Assembly (NCBI RefSeq): GCF_047496725.1
Contig: NC_132971.1
Span: 20,995,001-21,059,000, forward strand
DNA: 64,000 nt
Origin: Anoplolepis gracilipes
Taxonomy: Eukaryota > Arthropoda > Insecta > Hymenoptera > Formicidae
Reading direction: 5' to 3'
In this document: one piece after another, positions 37,020-48,967 of the stretch
Layout of the letters: the number at the start of each line of letters is the position of its first letter
How positions within the stretch are numbered: position 1 is the first letter of the stretch
The notes under the pieces: generated by a model
What the model was told of the DNA's origin: nothing
What the model saw: the letters and a program-made list of their open reading frames with translations, nothing else
The model's database searches: none
Made by a program: the position numbers and the translations under genes

Positions 37020-37189
37020 AACATACCATGTCGACCCTACCGCGGCGCTTCGCGTTAAATGTCAAACTCCTTTAACCCGGCGCCCGAGCAAACGGCTCTC
37101 CGGTCGTCCGTGTGTCATGGAGAGAGTCTCTAGGTCGAAGCGATCGAAGCGAGAGATCACGACGCGTCGAATCCGTGATTGGTTGACCT

Positions 37190-37191
37190 CG

Positions 37192-37224
<33 letters not shown>

Positions 37225-37233
37225 AGAGAGAGG

Positions 37234-37268
<35 letters not shown>
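37190..37268. repeat. (GA)n microsatellite with a G8 run
   Basis: GA array interrupted by GGGGGGGG and GGGG. It borders the CpG-rich candidate promoter. Confidence 0.93.
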
Positions 37269-37269
<1 letters not shown>

Positions 37270-37271
<2 letters not shown>

Positions 37272-37760
37272 ACTCGGTCCCGTCCTCCGTCAAAGGGTAA
37301 AGAATGCACGAGCTGGAGCGCCGCCCGAAGATTGAGGTTATAGGCGCCAAGCAGCGACAGCGGGCGGCGGGCGGCTTCGGCCGCTCGTCTGACTCTGACG
37401 GTCTGACGTCTGACAGCGGCGTGAACATTCCCGCGGAACTCGCGGCTCGCGGGAACAGGGTGAAGTCGGCAACGGGCGAGGAGAGTTTTACCCGAAATCC
37501 GAAACTCGGACGGCAACCGCTCCGAGCTCCGACTCGGACGAATGGAAAATAACACGACGCTACGGACTGTCACTCGCGCTCGCTCGATAAAAGAATACAA
37601 ACACGGTGCTCTAAAAATAACTACGCGCTTCGAGCAACGGACAGAAAGGGAGAAAGATAGACAGACAGGCAAACGTCTTTACCTCCCGACGATTTTCTTT
37701 TCGTCCTACGCACGAAAAGCAACGTATTTCGGTGAAAATAATGTGGATTCGACGTAACCA
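37270..37760 (-). promoter_or_regulatory. GC/CpG-rich candidate promoter and first-exon region of PMCA
   Basis: Positions 37300-37560 are the most GC- and CpG-rich stretch just upstream of the first PMCA exon with an acceptor (36409). They include a GGCGGCGGGCGGC-like tract and many CG dinucleotides. PMCA needs at least one upstream non-coding exon, and this is the natural place for it. No TATA box, initiator or donor could be pinned down. Alternative first exons further upstream are equally possible. Confidence 0.3.
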
Positions 37761-38486
37761 CTAGGCTCGCACTACATTCCCGTCGAAACTTGGCAATTCT
37801 CCGTTGTCAGCGAATGACGTACAAGAGAGGAAGAGAGAGAGAGAGAGAAAGGGAGAGAGAGAGAGAAATTTTATCGCTATGTAGGTAGACAGACGATCCG
37901 GCAAGGTGCGAATACGAGGCTAGGTTCTCGATAGCCATGAAAAAGCGAGTGTTAAGTGAAATGAGCCATTAGCAAAGTGATAATCAATTTGTGTTGCCCT
38001 CTAGTAGAGCGCGAGCGTAACTCTTTTCTCTCTCTCTCTCTCTCTCTCTGCCTCCCCCTTCCTTCCTTCCTTCCTTCCTTCCTTCCTTCCTCTCCTTCTT
38101 TCGCTCTCTTTCTCTCTCTCTCTTTCTCTGATCCCTTTTTTATCTCGCGTGAATGATGGATTCATTCATTTTAAACTTATTACATTTTAGGTCTATTACT
38201 TTCTAAATTGCATTTTTTCATTACTTACTACTTACTGCATTTAAAAAGAGAAACAGATATATATATGTATGTTCAAGTTTTGAAAATAGAAATACTAATA
38301 TGAAAAAATTCCATTTACAGTATTTTTGCCTTCTATTTTTTTCCGTCAAAGCGTTAACATATTAGACATTTGTTATTACATGTATTATGTAACATACATT
38401 ATGTTATACGTATATAAAGATATGAGTAAGCTTTTAGCAGAAAAAAATAGAATATACATATATATATATACATAAAAATTATAAAT
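37761..38486. other. Gene-free stretch with CT and TTCC repeats
   Basis: A (GA)n block at 37827-37866 and a (CT)n-(CCTT)n block at 38026-38130. AT-rich sequence follows. No coding signal. Confidence 0.65.
38026..38130. repeat. (CT)n and (TTCC)n microsatellite
   Basis: CTCTCT, then eight or so TTCC units, then CT/TTTC. Confidence 0.9.
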
Positions 38487-38818
38487 TATTGTAATTGGTG
38501 AAAAACCTGCTAATGGCAGATTTTTGAGATTATTTGGAGACGATTCTTCCTCGGATTGAAAAAAAAGGCGCTTTTCGCAAACTAAAAACTTTTTGGAGTT
38601 AAAAAATTATCAAAACTATATTCTTTAAATAATTTCAGATAGAGTTTATTCTAGTAGAATTTTAATTTAAGGCTTAATTACAAAGATACATAAAAACAAA
38701 AATTGGAAACTTGCAAAAAATGACGACATCCGTCGATATTTTCGCTGAGGAAAAATCGACTCCAAATGATCTCTCTAGAATCTGACATTAACAGGTTTTT
38801 CACTAATTACAGGACACC

Positions 38819-38823
<5 letters not shown>
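38487..38823. mobile_element. GGGTGTCC-type palindromic element (5' end trimmed)
   Basis: It ends TTTTTCACTAATTACAGGACACCCTG next to TA. Its left end begins TGTAATTGGTGAAAAACCTG, the diverged complement. The middle carries no frame. The outermost CAGGGTGTCC of the left end appears lost. Confidence 0.75.
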
Positions 38824-38851
<28 letters not shown>

Positions 38852-38856
<5 letters not shown>

Positions 38857-38928
38857 GGTGTCCTGTAATTAGTGAAAAACCTGTTAATGTCAGATTCTAG
38901 AGAGATCATTTGGAGTCGATTTTTGGAG

Positions 38929-38932
<4 letters not shown>
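38852..38932. mobile_element. Inverted end fragment of the same element
   Basis: It begins TACAGGGTGTCCTGTAATT and is the exact complement of 38756-38823 over 68 bp. It is cut off by a (TA)n array after 38932. A short direct repeat of TTTGGAGTCGAT precedes the array. Confidence 0.85.

Positions 38933-38984
<52 letters not shown>
38933..38984. repeat. (TA)n microsatellite
   Basis: Pure TA. A shorter TA array (38822-38852) forms the loop between the two inverted element ends. Confidence 0.95.
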
Positions 38985-38987
<3 letters not shown>

Positions 38988-39813
38988 AAAATGGTTCGAA
39001 AAAAATTAATACCACGATGAAGAAAGAAGCGACCTAAATACGCATCGAGATACATAGAAATATAATCTGTTCGATAAGAGCTCTTTTCTCCTTCTTTACG
39101 ATATAAAAGCTCGACAAGATAATCGGAGACATCGAGACGCCGGGCGTCGTCAACGTCGCGACGCCACGCGACGAAACGAAACGCGTTTCCGCTCGGGGAA
39201 TAATTCCGCGCGCAGCTTAACTCACTCGCGGTTTACGTAATTTTCATCCCCGACACGCGCGCTATTTTCAACCAATGGTAATAATCAACGGCGGTCGCGC
39301 GGGCGACCGACCGGTTACGATCGCGCGCGACTTCCTTTTACGACATCATCGCCGAGGCGGTTTTAAGCACTTTCGCCATCACGCAAAATACGTGCATGAT
39401 GTCCCAATTATAATACGCGACGTTAAATGACTAAGAATAGTGGGCGAGCAAAACACAACGTGGAAATAACGAATGTAAAAGTTGAGACGTCTGTAAAAAA
39501 AATTCTTTGAAAATTCTCTGATTTTCCAGGCATTTTTGTTCGAAATTTTAGAATAAAATATATATTTTAAATATATAAATATAAAAAATATGTAAATATA
39601 TTTTAAATATATAATTTTAATAAAAAGAATTGTTTTTTTTAAATTTTTAATGTTTTTACAATTTAACTTTTTAAAATAAAGTTTTTTTATTGCGTTTTTT
39701 AAATGCTCATACGAAGGAAGAACATGGAGCTTCAAGTGCTTTTGCAAATGTACTGAAAGAAACTAGATAGTTTTTTAAGCTAACATTTTTTATAACATTT
39801 TTTATTTTTTTAT

Positions 39814-39902
39814 CGCTAGAAATTACAATAAAAAACATGCATATTCAATATTTTTTTTCCGCTAAAAATTACAATAAAAAATATACACATTCAATATTTT
39901 TT
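39814..39902. repeat. Two-copy tandem duplication, unit about 45 bp
   Basis: Two units share CGCTARAAATTACAATAAAAAA and end TTCAATATTTTTT, with a few substitutions between them. Confidence 0.7.
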
Positions 39903-42087
39903 AAAGACATTTAATATATAAACACAGAGATATATTTTTATAATATATTTTAAATACATAACTCGTAATTAGCTTATTATATATACATTGTTGATTGTTT
40001 ACAATAAAAGTAAAATTATCAAGGAAAGAATTTTATAAAAAATTCCCGAAATTTCAAAAATTTAATAAAAATTTTTTGCTTCAGAAACAAAAAAATTCTT
40101 GAGAATTCTATAGAGTAGTGTTTTCCAGGGAGTAAACCCTCTTACCTATAATAACGCGAGAAGATACGTCAAAATTATTAAAATTTCTATCGCTCTATTA
40201 TACACATGAATGACGCACAATAATTCGAGGGGGGGGGGGGGAGGGAGAGAGAAAAAACTTCTTACATATCGATCCAACCGACAAATTACGTAAGCAGAGG
40301 TAATTTTCCGTTTGCGGCCGCTACTTTATTTGTTATTATTAAAATGTACAGTGTTAAGCATTTGGCATGCGCGCATAATTGCATTTCGTCGCGTGCGTTT
40401 AAGTCGCTAGGGCGAATTTTATACCGCGATCTGGCGATTTGAAATATTTCCAAAAAGTCTCCCTTGTCTCGTCGTGTTCGTTTCGCAAAAGCGCGAAATT
40501 ATAATATTTCTTCTTTCTCGCTTGGATTCACGATAATTATCGAAGCCAATCGTTGAAAATATCGTTTATTTTAGTGAATCGATCAACCGATTAATCATCG
40601 CGCAGTCTTTCCCTTTGCGCTGTACAATAAAAATCGCAAATTAAATATCTTGCGTGAGAAATTTATGTATTTTTAATCACCTACACACGGTACACGTTTT
40701 CACTCATTCATGTTAAATTAATTGAATAAATTTCGAGTGATTCAATATCCAAATGACTCAAACTCCTCGCGTATTCAATGATTCCGACAACTATCCAACT
40801 GTCCCAAGGCACAGTCTACAACGTCTGACACAATGCTATAAATACGAACGGCGATCACGGAATCCTGCGATCGCGAGAGAAAACGAAGGTTGCCGGGCTA
40901 TTACATACTTTCGCGTGGATTACGTGTCGCGATGATGACATTATATGTGAAGGAACGCAGGTACTGGTTGTTGTTGAAACTCACTCTTTCACGAGTGACC
41001 GCGGCCACGGGAGCGTATCGTCATTAATACGCTATATACCGGAGGTCGTATAAATACAGGTAGAGGTGGAGTCACCGCGAAATGATGTCACCGCTTACGC
41101 ACGTTCATCGAATTAGAACCCAGGCGCGATTTTATTATCCGCTTAAGCGTGGCTCTTAACTAAACGAATTTAATCACTTTTGCATGAGTCGCTGTCATTA
41201 TTCACCCACGTATGTATCACCGTCACGTAACATTAATATACCGTTTCTTTTTATTAACTACTGCCCGTCGCTGCTAATTGTAAGACAAGAAATGTCCTTC
41301 GTCTAACGTCTACGATCAGTAAACAGCCAAATATTCGAACGTTCGCGGCCGAAGCTCTCGGTGCTCCGAAAGTTCAAAGTTTCATGAATATTAATAAGAA
41401 AAAAAAAAAGGTCAAACATACGCGAAGAATTATGACCCAGATTCATACGTTCACCTAGTTTATTCATCAAAGCTAATTTATCATTTTTTTTTGCACCATA
41501 AATTGTTATATAAATTATTAAGGATATAAGATAGAAATTATCAAGTTATTGCGTGCAAAATTTGAGATTTAAAAAACACCCGAAATATTTTGCAAAGAAA
41601 TTTTGTTAAATCGATTTGACAATGATAGGAAAAATTTATGTGAGAACAATAGTTGTCTGTAATCTCCACTCAAAAAAATATTTTGCTAATGTAGATTAGA
41701 TGTTTCAATTAAAATTTATCGCTACTTTTTGTACCTGTTAGAATATTGTTTATCACGTATTGAATTTATAGCAGCAATATTCTAGCGATACCTCTAGAAA
41801 ATTTAGATTCCATTGCCAAATATTAATTATACAAGGGCAAACATAATTGTCCTTGACAATAGGTCTTAAAGATGGGCATCACAGACAAATTTTCTGTCTA
41901 AATTACACTAATGGTACAGATATAAATTCTGCCTCTGTCATTTAAATTGATTAAGTGCAAAATATATGCGGTATCAGAGTATTTGTTAATAATTTATCTG
42001 CTTCAGTTAATTTTTTACATCTAGAAAATTTTTCTTGAATAAGTTGCAAGATCAGTTTTATAAGTGTCAATCTTATAATATGTACAT

Positions 42088-42175
42088 AAATTTCTTTTCT
42101 TGTAAAAATTAATTATAAAAAATATAAATATATATTTATATTATTTATAATTATTTTTTACAAGAAAGGAAATTT
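42088..42175. repeat. AT-rich palindrome, about 88 bp
   Basis: AAATTTCTTTTCTTGTAAAAA on the left pairs with TTTTTACAAGAAAGGAAATTT on the right, with a TATA-rich centre. Could be a MITE core or a chance AT palindrome. Confidence 0.6.
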
Positions 42176-42296
42176 AATTCACTATTTACGTCGGTATCAT
42201 GTCCATAATGTATGATTTTAATATTGGAATAGAAATTATCTCATCAAAAAGCTTATAAATATAAATCTATCATTAGTCGATTAATCACTCGATTGT

Positions 42297-42297
<1 letters not shown>

Positions 42298-42328
<31 letters not shown>
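42298..42328. repeat. Poly(A) tract, 31 bp
   Basis: Uninterrupted A run. Confidence 0.9.
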
Positions 42329-42330
<2 letters not shown>

Positions 42331-44469
42331 ATGAGGCAAGCAGAACGCATTCCACGAACGCACAGAATAAACAGTAACATGTCACTAATCAACTAATCGC
42401 CGGACATGCTCGCGACGCGATTTATCGCGATTCTCTAGAAGAAATCAGCGAGTGAGTGATTCATGAATCGCAAAGAGCATCCTACGCAGAATACAGCTCT
42501 CATGCGCGCATTCTTGACATTCTGACATGTCACGCACATATACATATACGGCCATCGTCTCTCTTCGGTATCGCCGTTCTCTTATCAAAATCCGAGAAGG
42601 CTCTAATGTTCACGAGACACGCTATAATATCGGCGCCGAGGAATGTCGGTGTTTAATGAAGGGAAAAGGGCATGTAAATAAATATTTACGGCGCCCCTCT
42701 TTAAGCGCCGACTCGCTGGTGAAATCGATATAAACGACATTAAACCGCGTCTCGACTAACATTCATTCGCATTCGCGATACGATCGTTAAAGCGAACAAC
42801 AATATCGTCATGGATGACGCATATATTTGTTTAACACTTTCACCGCCACGCTTACATACATACGTCTGACACGCGTCTGATTCATATGTAAGGAAACAGA
42901 TCGTTTATTGTAATGAAACAACACGGCGTGATGTATTAAACTCCAAATTTATAGCGTCTCATTTAACAAATGGATAGCGAAGAATAATTTCTTCTTATCG
43001 ATTCACAGTAATAAATCGCTTAAGGAAAAAGTCATTTTCGTCTTGTAATCGTCTCCTTTCAAATTGTCGAACACGTGTTTCAATCTATTACTTGCGGGCT
43101 GTATTACTTAAAAAATCACTCTCTTAATGGAATATTTCAGCATTTTCGAAGAAAAATGGAAAATAAAAATTGACGAGGAAAATCGAAAAGGACAGAAAGA
43201 TTGATAGGAATGACTAACAATGTCGGCCAATTATTAAAAATTGTCAAAATATCAGACGATGGTTTTTTTTGATACGCGTTGCACGATAAAAATATAATAT
43301 TTCCAATTCTCAGCAAAGCAGAGACAGCAATGAATCCAAACGGTAGGAAGTACCTGCCCCGATGCATCATTCATGCTTCAATCATTCATTATTAGGCCTT
43401 GATTGCATCACTGTTTTTTCTAACTTTTAAAAATTCCTCACGCACAGCTCTCAATATATGCTAATGTCTGTGAATCGTGGAAAATATTATGAACATTTTC
43501 ATCAGCAGTTTTTTAAAAGTATGTCCAAGTATTCAACATTTTACACATCACATTTCTCATAATATCTGCATTTTACCTTCGCCATTGTATTGTACATTTT
43601 TCTATCAAATATTTTTTTTGGACTTTATATGTATATATTTATTTATTTTTTTTTTTTTTAATATTAATATCCTCGTAAAAGATACATGCCATTTCCGGTT
43701 AGCGTGAGATTAATGATTCAACACATTTTCAATATTCATGTTTTTTTTTTTTATTCGACTTTTACATAACGGCGGAATTCCGCGAAGGGTTAAGAAATCA
43801 CATGTCATTCTAATTAAATCGCCTACTCCAACATACATAAATATAATACTCTCCTACCCACGTGCGGATTACGATATTGAAGATTATCTCTTAGTGCGCA
43901 CGCGAAATCGTGAATTCACACGTTTTTTTGTACTAGATAATTACAACGTATATATAGTAAAAACCTACGCTATTAACTGCGCAACAAACATGTAAAAACG
44001 ATCGACGAATAAAATAGCGCGAGAGTACGACACTTCGATTATGTTTCCGCTAATTATAGATGGCCTTCGAAAAAACGCGAAGCCGTCCTCGCGCAATTTC
44101 CGAATAAATTGTTCTTGATAGAAAAAAAAAAAAAAAAAACATCTGCCTTTTATCTCTCCAGAAAATTGATTTTCGCGCACAACAGCCGCGACTTGGAAAA
44201 TACATACATAAAACGACCCGAGCCTGCGCGAGAGAGTGAAATGGAGTTTGTTGGTCCAGCGTGTGTGTAAGTGAACTCATTAAAAGTAGAGCTTTGAGTA
44301 TTTGTGTGAGAGTTTCCTACACGCGCTAACACACACATGACGTCATCCCGCGAAAACATCGAGCTTCTCAAACGTTTGTGGATTTTTCTAGCTTGTTTAC
44401 TCATGATCGAAAGCGAATATGTGTATTGCGGGGGAGACTCGATGCCTTTTTCTTTTCTTTTTATCCTCA

Positions 44470-44500
<31 letters not shown>

Positions 44501-45899
44501 TACATCAACTACGCCTCGGAAAATCGCAACTTTTATTATTATATACACGCGACGAATATTCTCGCAATATTCTCGTTCGTGGAGGATATTCTTCGTTAAC
44601 AATATCGCGTCACTATAAGCGAGGTCCTCGGCGAAACGCCAAAATGTCGAAAATTGCCTCGCGGCCGAATAGGAGCCGAGAAACGATGAAACACGAAACC
44701 AAGTATCTCATAGAAAAGATAGTAAAAGAAAAAAAAAAAACATAATGTGGTCGCGACACATAATGAGAAAATAAAAAAATGACAATATAAAAGAATGGCG
44801 CAAACAAAAATATTTTCGTAACGCGAATCCTGTATCAATGGACTATGAAACGAGGCGGTTCCCATTAAAGCAATCAAAGTCTTTATCCAAATTGAGGAGA
44901 TTACTGCTAATTCGCTTGAATGATTAATCCGCTTAATTCACTTTGCTTAAAAGCAATGGAAGATTAGAGTTATACGAATGGAGGTGCGTTATCTCGAGAG
45001 TTGTGTCGCGCGTGACACATCTACATACATGCCCGCGATGTCATGTGTTACGCACGATAAAATGTCACGCATCATCGATCGCTCGGGCAATCCACGATCG
45101 AGCGCGCGCACGCGCACTCGTTGTAGTCTCTCACTCTCCTCTCCCTTTTCTTCTTTTTTTATTTATTTGTTTTTGCCTTACTCCCATTACGCATCTTCAT
45201 ATTTCACCCAGCGACCAGGTTATATATCGATCGCGCTTACCTGCTATCGAATAGCACGTGTGCACACATACACGCTCGCGTAGCTTACACACGTGTAATA
45301 TTATCTCCGCGCGCGACGATCCGACCTTTCTACGACTCCACGTGGGACTGCGGATGCCGTCCGTCCGGAACACTTCCGTCCCGCGTCGCGTAATCAACCG
45401 CGTTACAGCCGACACACGCAGGAACGTACGTATAGTCGATTGAAGCCATGTGACGTCTCTCTTTAACTACGGCCGTTGACATTACATCATCCCACTTTAC
45501 CACATTTCAATATTTTAACACAATGCTCGTTTATCTTCAACAATGCCAGTATCTTGTGAGTACGATGAGAAAATTCCAGTCGAATCGTCAGTTTTCTCGA
45601 TGGGAAAACCTTTCAAGTTTCTGTAAAACTATATTTCTTTTTTTTTTCCATAGTATTTTTTTCTCGAGAAAATTTAAACAATGTCTAAAAAAAAAAGAGC
45701 GATTCATTGAAAAGTATTAAGCTGATTCCGATAAAAATGAAAAAAATTATCAATCTCCGTATAATATGAAAATTAGTATTGATAGTTATTATCTTCAGAT
45801 TCTTATCTTTAAATGAAATAAACATCCATTTAATCATTCAACATCTCTATTTTTTTGGTTTTTTTCCCTTCTTACCGCACGACACTGCAACGTAACTAT

Positions 45900-45901
<2 letters not shown>

Positions 45902-45948
<47 letters not shown>

Positions 45949-45952
45949 AAGG
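45902..45952. repeat. (GA)n microsatellite
   Basis: GA array. A shorter CT array lies at 46050-46074. Confidence 0.92.
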
Positions 45953-46384
45953 GAGAAAGACAAGAAAGACAGAGAGAATGTATCGTTGCTGGTCAAAGCA
46001 CGCGTGCCAATCGTCAGTGAGACAAGGATAGAACCTCTCCTCCCCCCTTTCTCTCTCTCTCTCTCTCTCTCTCTCACGCGCGCACGTGTAACGTAATCGC
46101 CGCTAATACACGCACCGGCGCGTCTCTTTTACAAGCCAAGAGACGCGACATAGAGTATCCATTCTCGCATGCTATCGGATTCTGCGGTGCGGATCCTGCG
46201 GTGTTTGTTGGCCTGTCGGAAAATTCGGTGAGGTGTGTAGTGTCGCGGAAAATTGTTTCATCAACCCTCCTCCCTTTCCCTCCCGTCACCAGCGCTGACT
46301 CACTTTTCCCCAAAAACGGTTGACAAGATCTCCGTTTGTTTTGCACGATATTTTGCGGTTTGCACAATCGAACGTATAAACGTA

Positions 46385-46941
46385 TAGGATAGACTCGGGT
46401 AAGATGGCCATAGTTTTTTAAAATGCAAAAAACATAATTTTATTTTTGTTATTTCTTAATAGTGTTTGACATATCATCTTCACTGAAGCTTCAATTACGT
46501 GATATTATCGAAATTAAAAGGAAAATATTTAATAGAAATTTTATATTATCAAAATAGCACAACGTAAGCATTGGCCATCTTACCCAACTTTTGAGGAAAA
46601 GATGATCATAGTGACGGAAAGATGGCCATAGTATTTATAAAAAAATAGTGAAAACGAAAATAAAAATTATAGGTCATATAACAATTTACGTATCTTTGTA
46701 ATATGTCTAACGTCGATTACGATAGCTTAACTGTAATTTATTCGACGTTGTAACAGTTTTTAGGGGACACATGAAAAACTTTGCGGATAGTCAAAAGTAA
46801 AAGTATGATATAAGATTCGCAATATCGTTATTTCGAATAGTGTATGCACATAAATTACTGTAAATATCGATTATCTTTGATATATAGCGATTATTGAAAA
46901 AATTACAGCCTATGTCTACCATCCGTAGTCTAGTTTACCCT
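46385..46941 (-). mobile_element. AGGGTAAACT-family MITE, copy B
   Basis: Reverse orientation to copy A: starts AGGATAGACTCGGGTAAGATGG and ends CCATCCGTAGTCTAGTTTACCCT. The internal order matches copy A in reverse, e.g. CAACGTCGAATAA-type block as its complement TTATTCGACGTTG. No coding capacity. Confidence 0.82.
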
Positions 46942-48676
46942 ATCTTTCTTTGCGCTTTTTTAGATAGAAATAAAACGCGTTGCGAGGACACTGTATTTTT
47001 TCAACGACTTTTTGATCCTTCAAGCGATTCATTTCGTCTTTCCAGAAGCGAAATTAGGAAGCGACAAAGGGTGAGATCGGCTGTTTTAACTACGTAAATT
47101 TAATCAATTTCGCACGGATTTTCGCTCGTCACGATGTCGTTTGCAAGGATCGTTTCGGATAATGATCAAGGTTGCACAGTCATCCCCCGCTCATTTTGCG
47201 TAAGATGTGCTTAGGAAGGAACATTTCTTTTCATCTCCCGATTGCTTTTTCTTTCTCTGCTCTTCCTTGGGATACGATTGCCCTCGTGATAATATAAGCT
47301 TTCCGTAGAAACAAAGAAAACAATTTCATATCACTGATAAAGAGAAAAAAAGGAAGAAACAGGCAGAGAGAGAGAGAGAGAGAAGTAAAGTGAAGGAATT
47401 GTAACGAAAATAAGACAGAGAAAGTGCTCGAATAAAACTGCATTATCTCCCGTCTTCTCTCATTCTCCTTTATCACAGTTCCTCGTAAAATATTTTGGCT
47501 GTATCTGCTGACGTCAAATACATTGTGTGTTACTGATAGATTAAGCCAGTGACACATAGAATAACGTAACCAGTCAGACGTAAGTAATAAGCAAATAAAA
47601 AATGTCGATCTGACGTCTTACTGCTTACTATTTTTTTATTTGCTATGGACTTTGAGAAGATAAATAAGATACAAGTAGAGATAAGTGATTTATCTGTACA
47701 ATTACTTTGTACAAAGATTGAAATAAAAAAAAAAAGAATTAGGTATATCAACGAACGTTAAATCAAAGAACTCAATTTAATATTTTCAAAAGTGTTTAAA
47801 ACTTAATTAGATTCGTCTCATAATCTAATCAAACTGTAATCTCAAAACTTGGTTCGTTAAATTAAAGACCTTTACCAAATTTCGAGTGATTCATTCATTC
47901 ATGAGATGAGTCAATCAATTTTCTTAATTAAAAGATTGAGAAGAAAAGATACTTAAAACATCTAGAAACGAGTAGATACAGACATTATGCGACGAATATT
48001 TGAGATTGAAATTGTTACATAACTAACATGATTATATGTAACACGATTACATAATTAATTTTTCCAAATCGCTAAAAGCGATAATAAATATCGGGAAAAA
48101 AATATCTAAACAAAATTACACACAAATAACATGTATATGGGATATTTAAATATATGACGTTAAGCGTTTATGAATTCGAAATTTTTCAAACAAACCGACC
48201 AAAGTGATAACGAGGAGGATATCAGAAGAGTATTCAACGCAAATGTGTTTCCATCATGCAAAAATAAAAGCTCTGCTCCGAAAATTCACGGGCTCGAACG
48301 TACCCTTCCTGACGCGTTATTTTTCAAAGTCGCTATAAATTCGCATGAAAATGTCATCGGGTTTTTATGCGCGAATTAACGGTGGATGCATTTCGCGGAA
48401 CGGCAAAAGACAAAGTAATTCCATTTAGCAGGCTCGCTCGTGATTAAAAATAGCGTCGCGCTGTCTTCGTGCGTGAGCTCTAACTCTGTCGAACTGCCGC
48501 TGGCGCACCCATTCGTGCGCCATTTATACAGGATGTTCTACAACGAAAATCCACGTTCCCAACTTCAATATTATCATACTCTGAAATAGCATTCCCCATT
48601 AGTTATGTCTAATTATCTCATAAAAAAAAAAAAAAAAAAAAAAAAAACAACATACGTATGTATGTACATTTATATA
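46942..48676. other. Gene-free stretch
   Basis: Short unsupported frames, and an A23 tract near 48628-48650. TACAGGATGTTC at 48529 resembles an isolated transposon end. Confidence 0.5.
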
Positions 48677-48967
48677 CAGGGTGTCCGGTAATAATCGCCC
48701 CACCCCTCTAGGGCTGATAGAACAAGTCAAACTGAACATAAAAGTCCTCTACCATTTTGCGATTTTTGCAATAATTATTAAAATATTAATTAAAAACGTT
48801 CAGCGCATGCTAAGTGCTATATACGGCGCGCGCTCATACGCTGAGAGTTTTTAATTAATATTTGAATAATTATTGCGCAAATCGCAAAATGGTAGAGGAC
48901 ATTTATGTTCAGTTTGACCTGCTCTATCTGCCCTAGAGAGATGGGGCGGTAATTACCGGACACCCTG
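48677..48967. mobile_element. 291-bp palindromic MITE with CAGGGTGTCCGGTAAT ends
   Basis: The ends CAGGGTGTCCGGTAAT and ATTACCGGACACCCTG are exact complements and are flanked by TATA. The arms continue inward through CCTCTACCATTTTGCGATTT and its complement. The centre (near 48.82 kb) is unusually GC-rich (GGCGCGCGC). Non-coding. Confidence 0.9.

Larger units (their letters stand above)
36410..37269. other. Intron or upstream sequence of PMCA with CA/TA and GA microsatellites
   Basis: No coding signal is seen on either strand. It holds mixed CpG-rich DNA (36650-36900), a (CA)n-(TA)n microsatellite (36945-37017) and the start of a (GA)n tract. It is probably part of the first intron of PMCA. 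Confidence 0.5.
38985..45900. other. 6.9-kb gene-free stretch
   Basis: No supported gene. It contains CpG-rich DNA at 39.12-39.36 kb, a direct duplication of about 45 bp (39814-39902), an A31 tract (42298-42328), and a palindrome near 42.1 kb. Open frames up to 150 codons (e.g. 44150-44602) are driven by T or A runs. Confidence 0.55.

Noticed and set aside
44150..44618. Frames up to 150 codons around a T/A homopolymer
   Set aside because: Overlapping frames on both strands, all spanning a poly(T) run with Phe/Lys homopolymers. No domain content.
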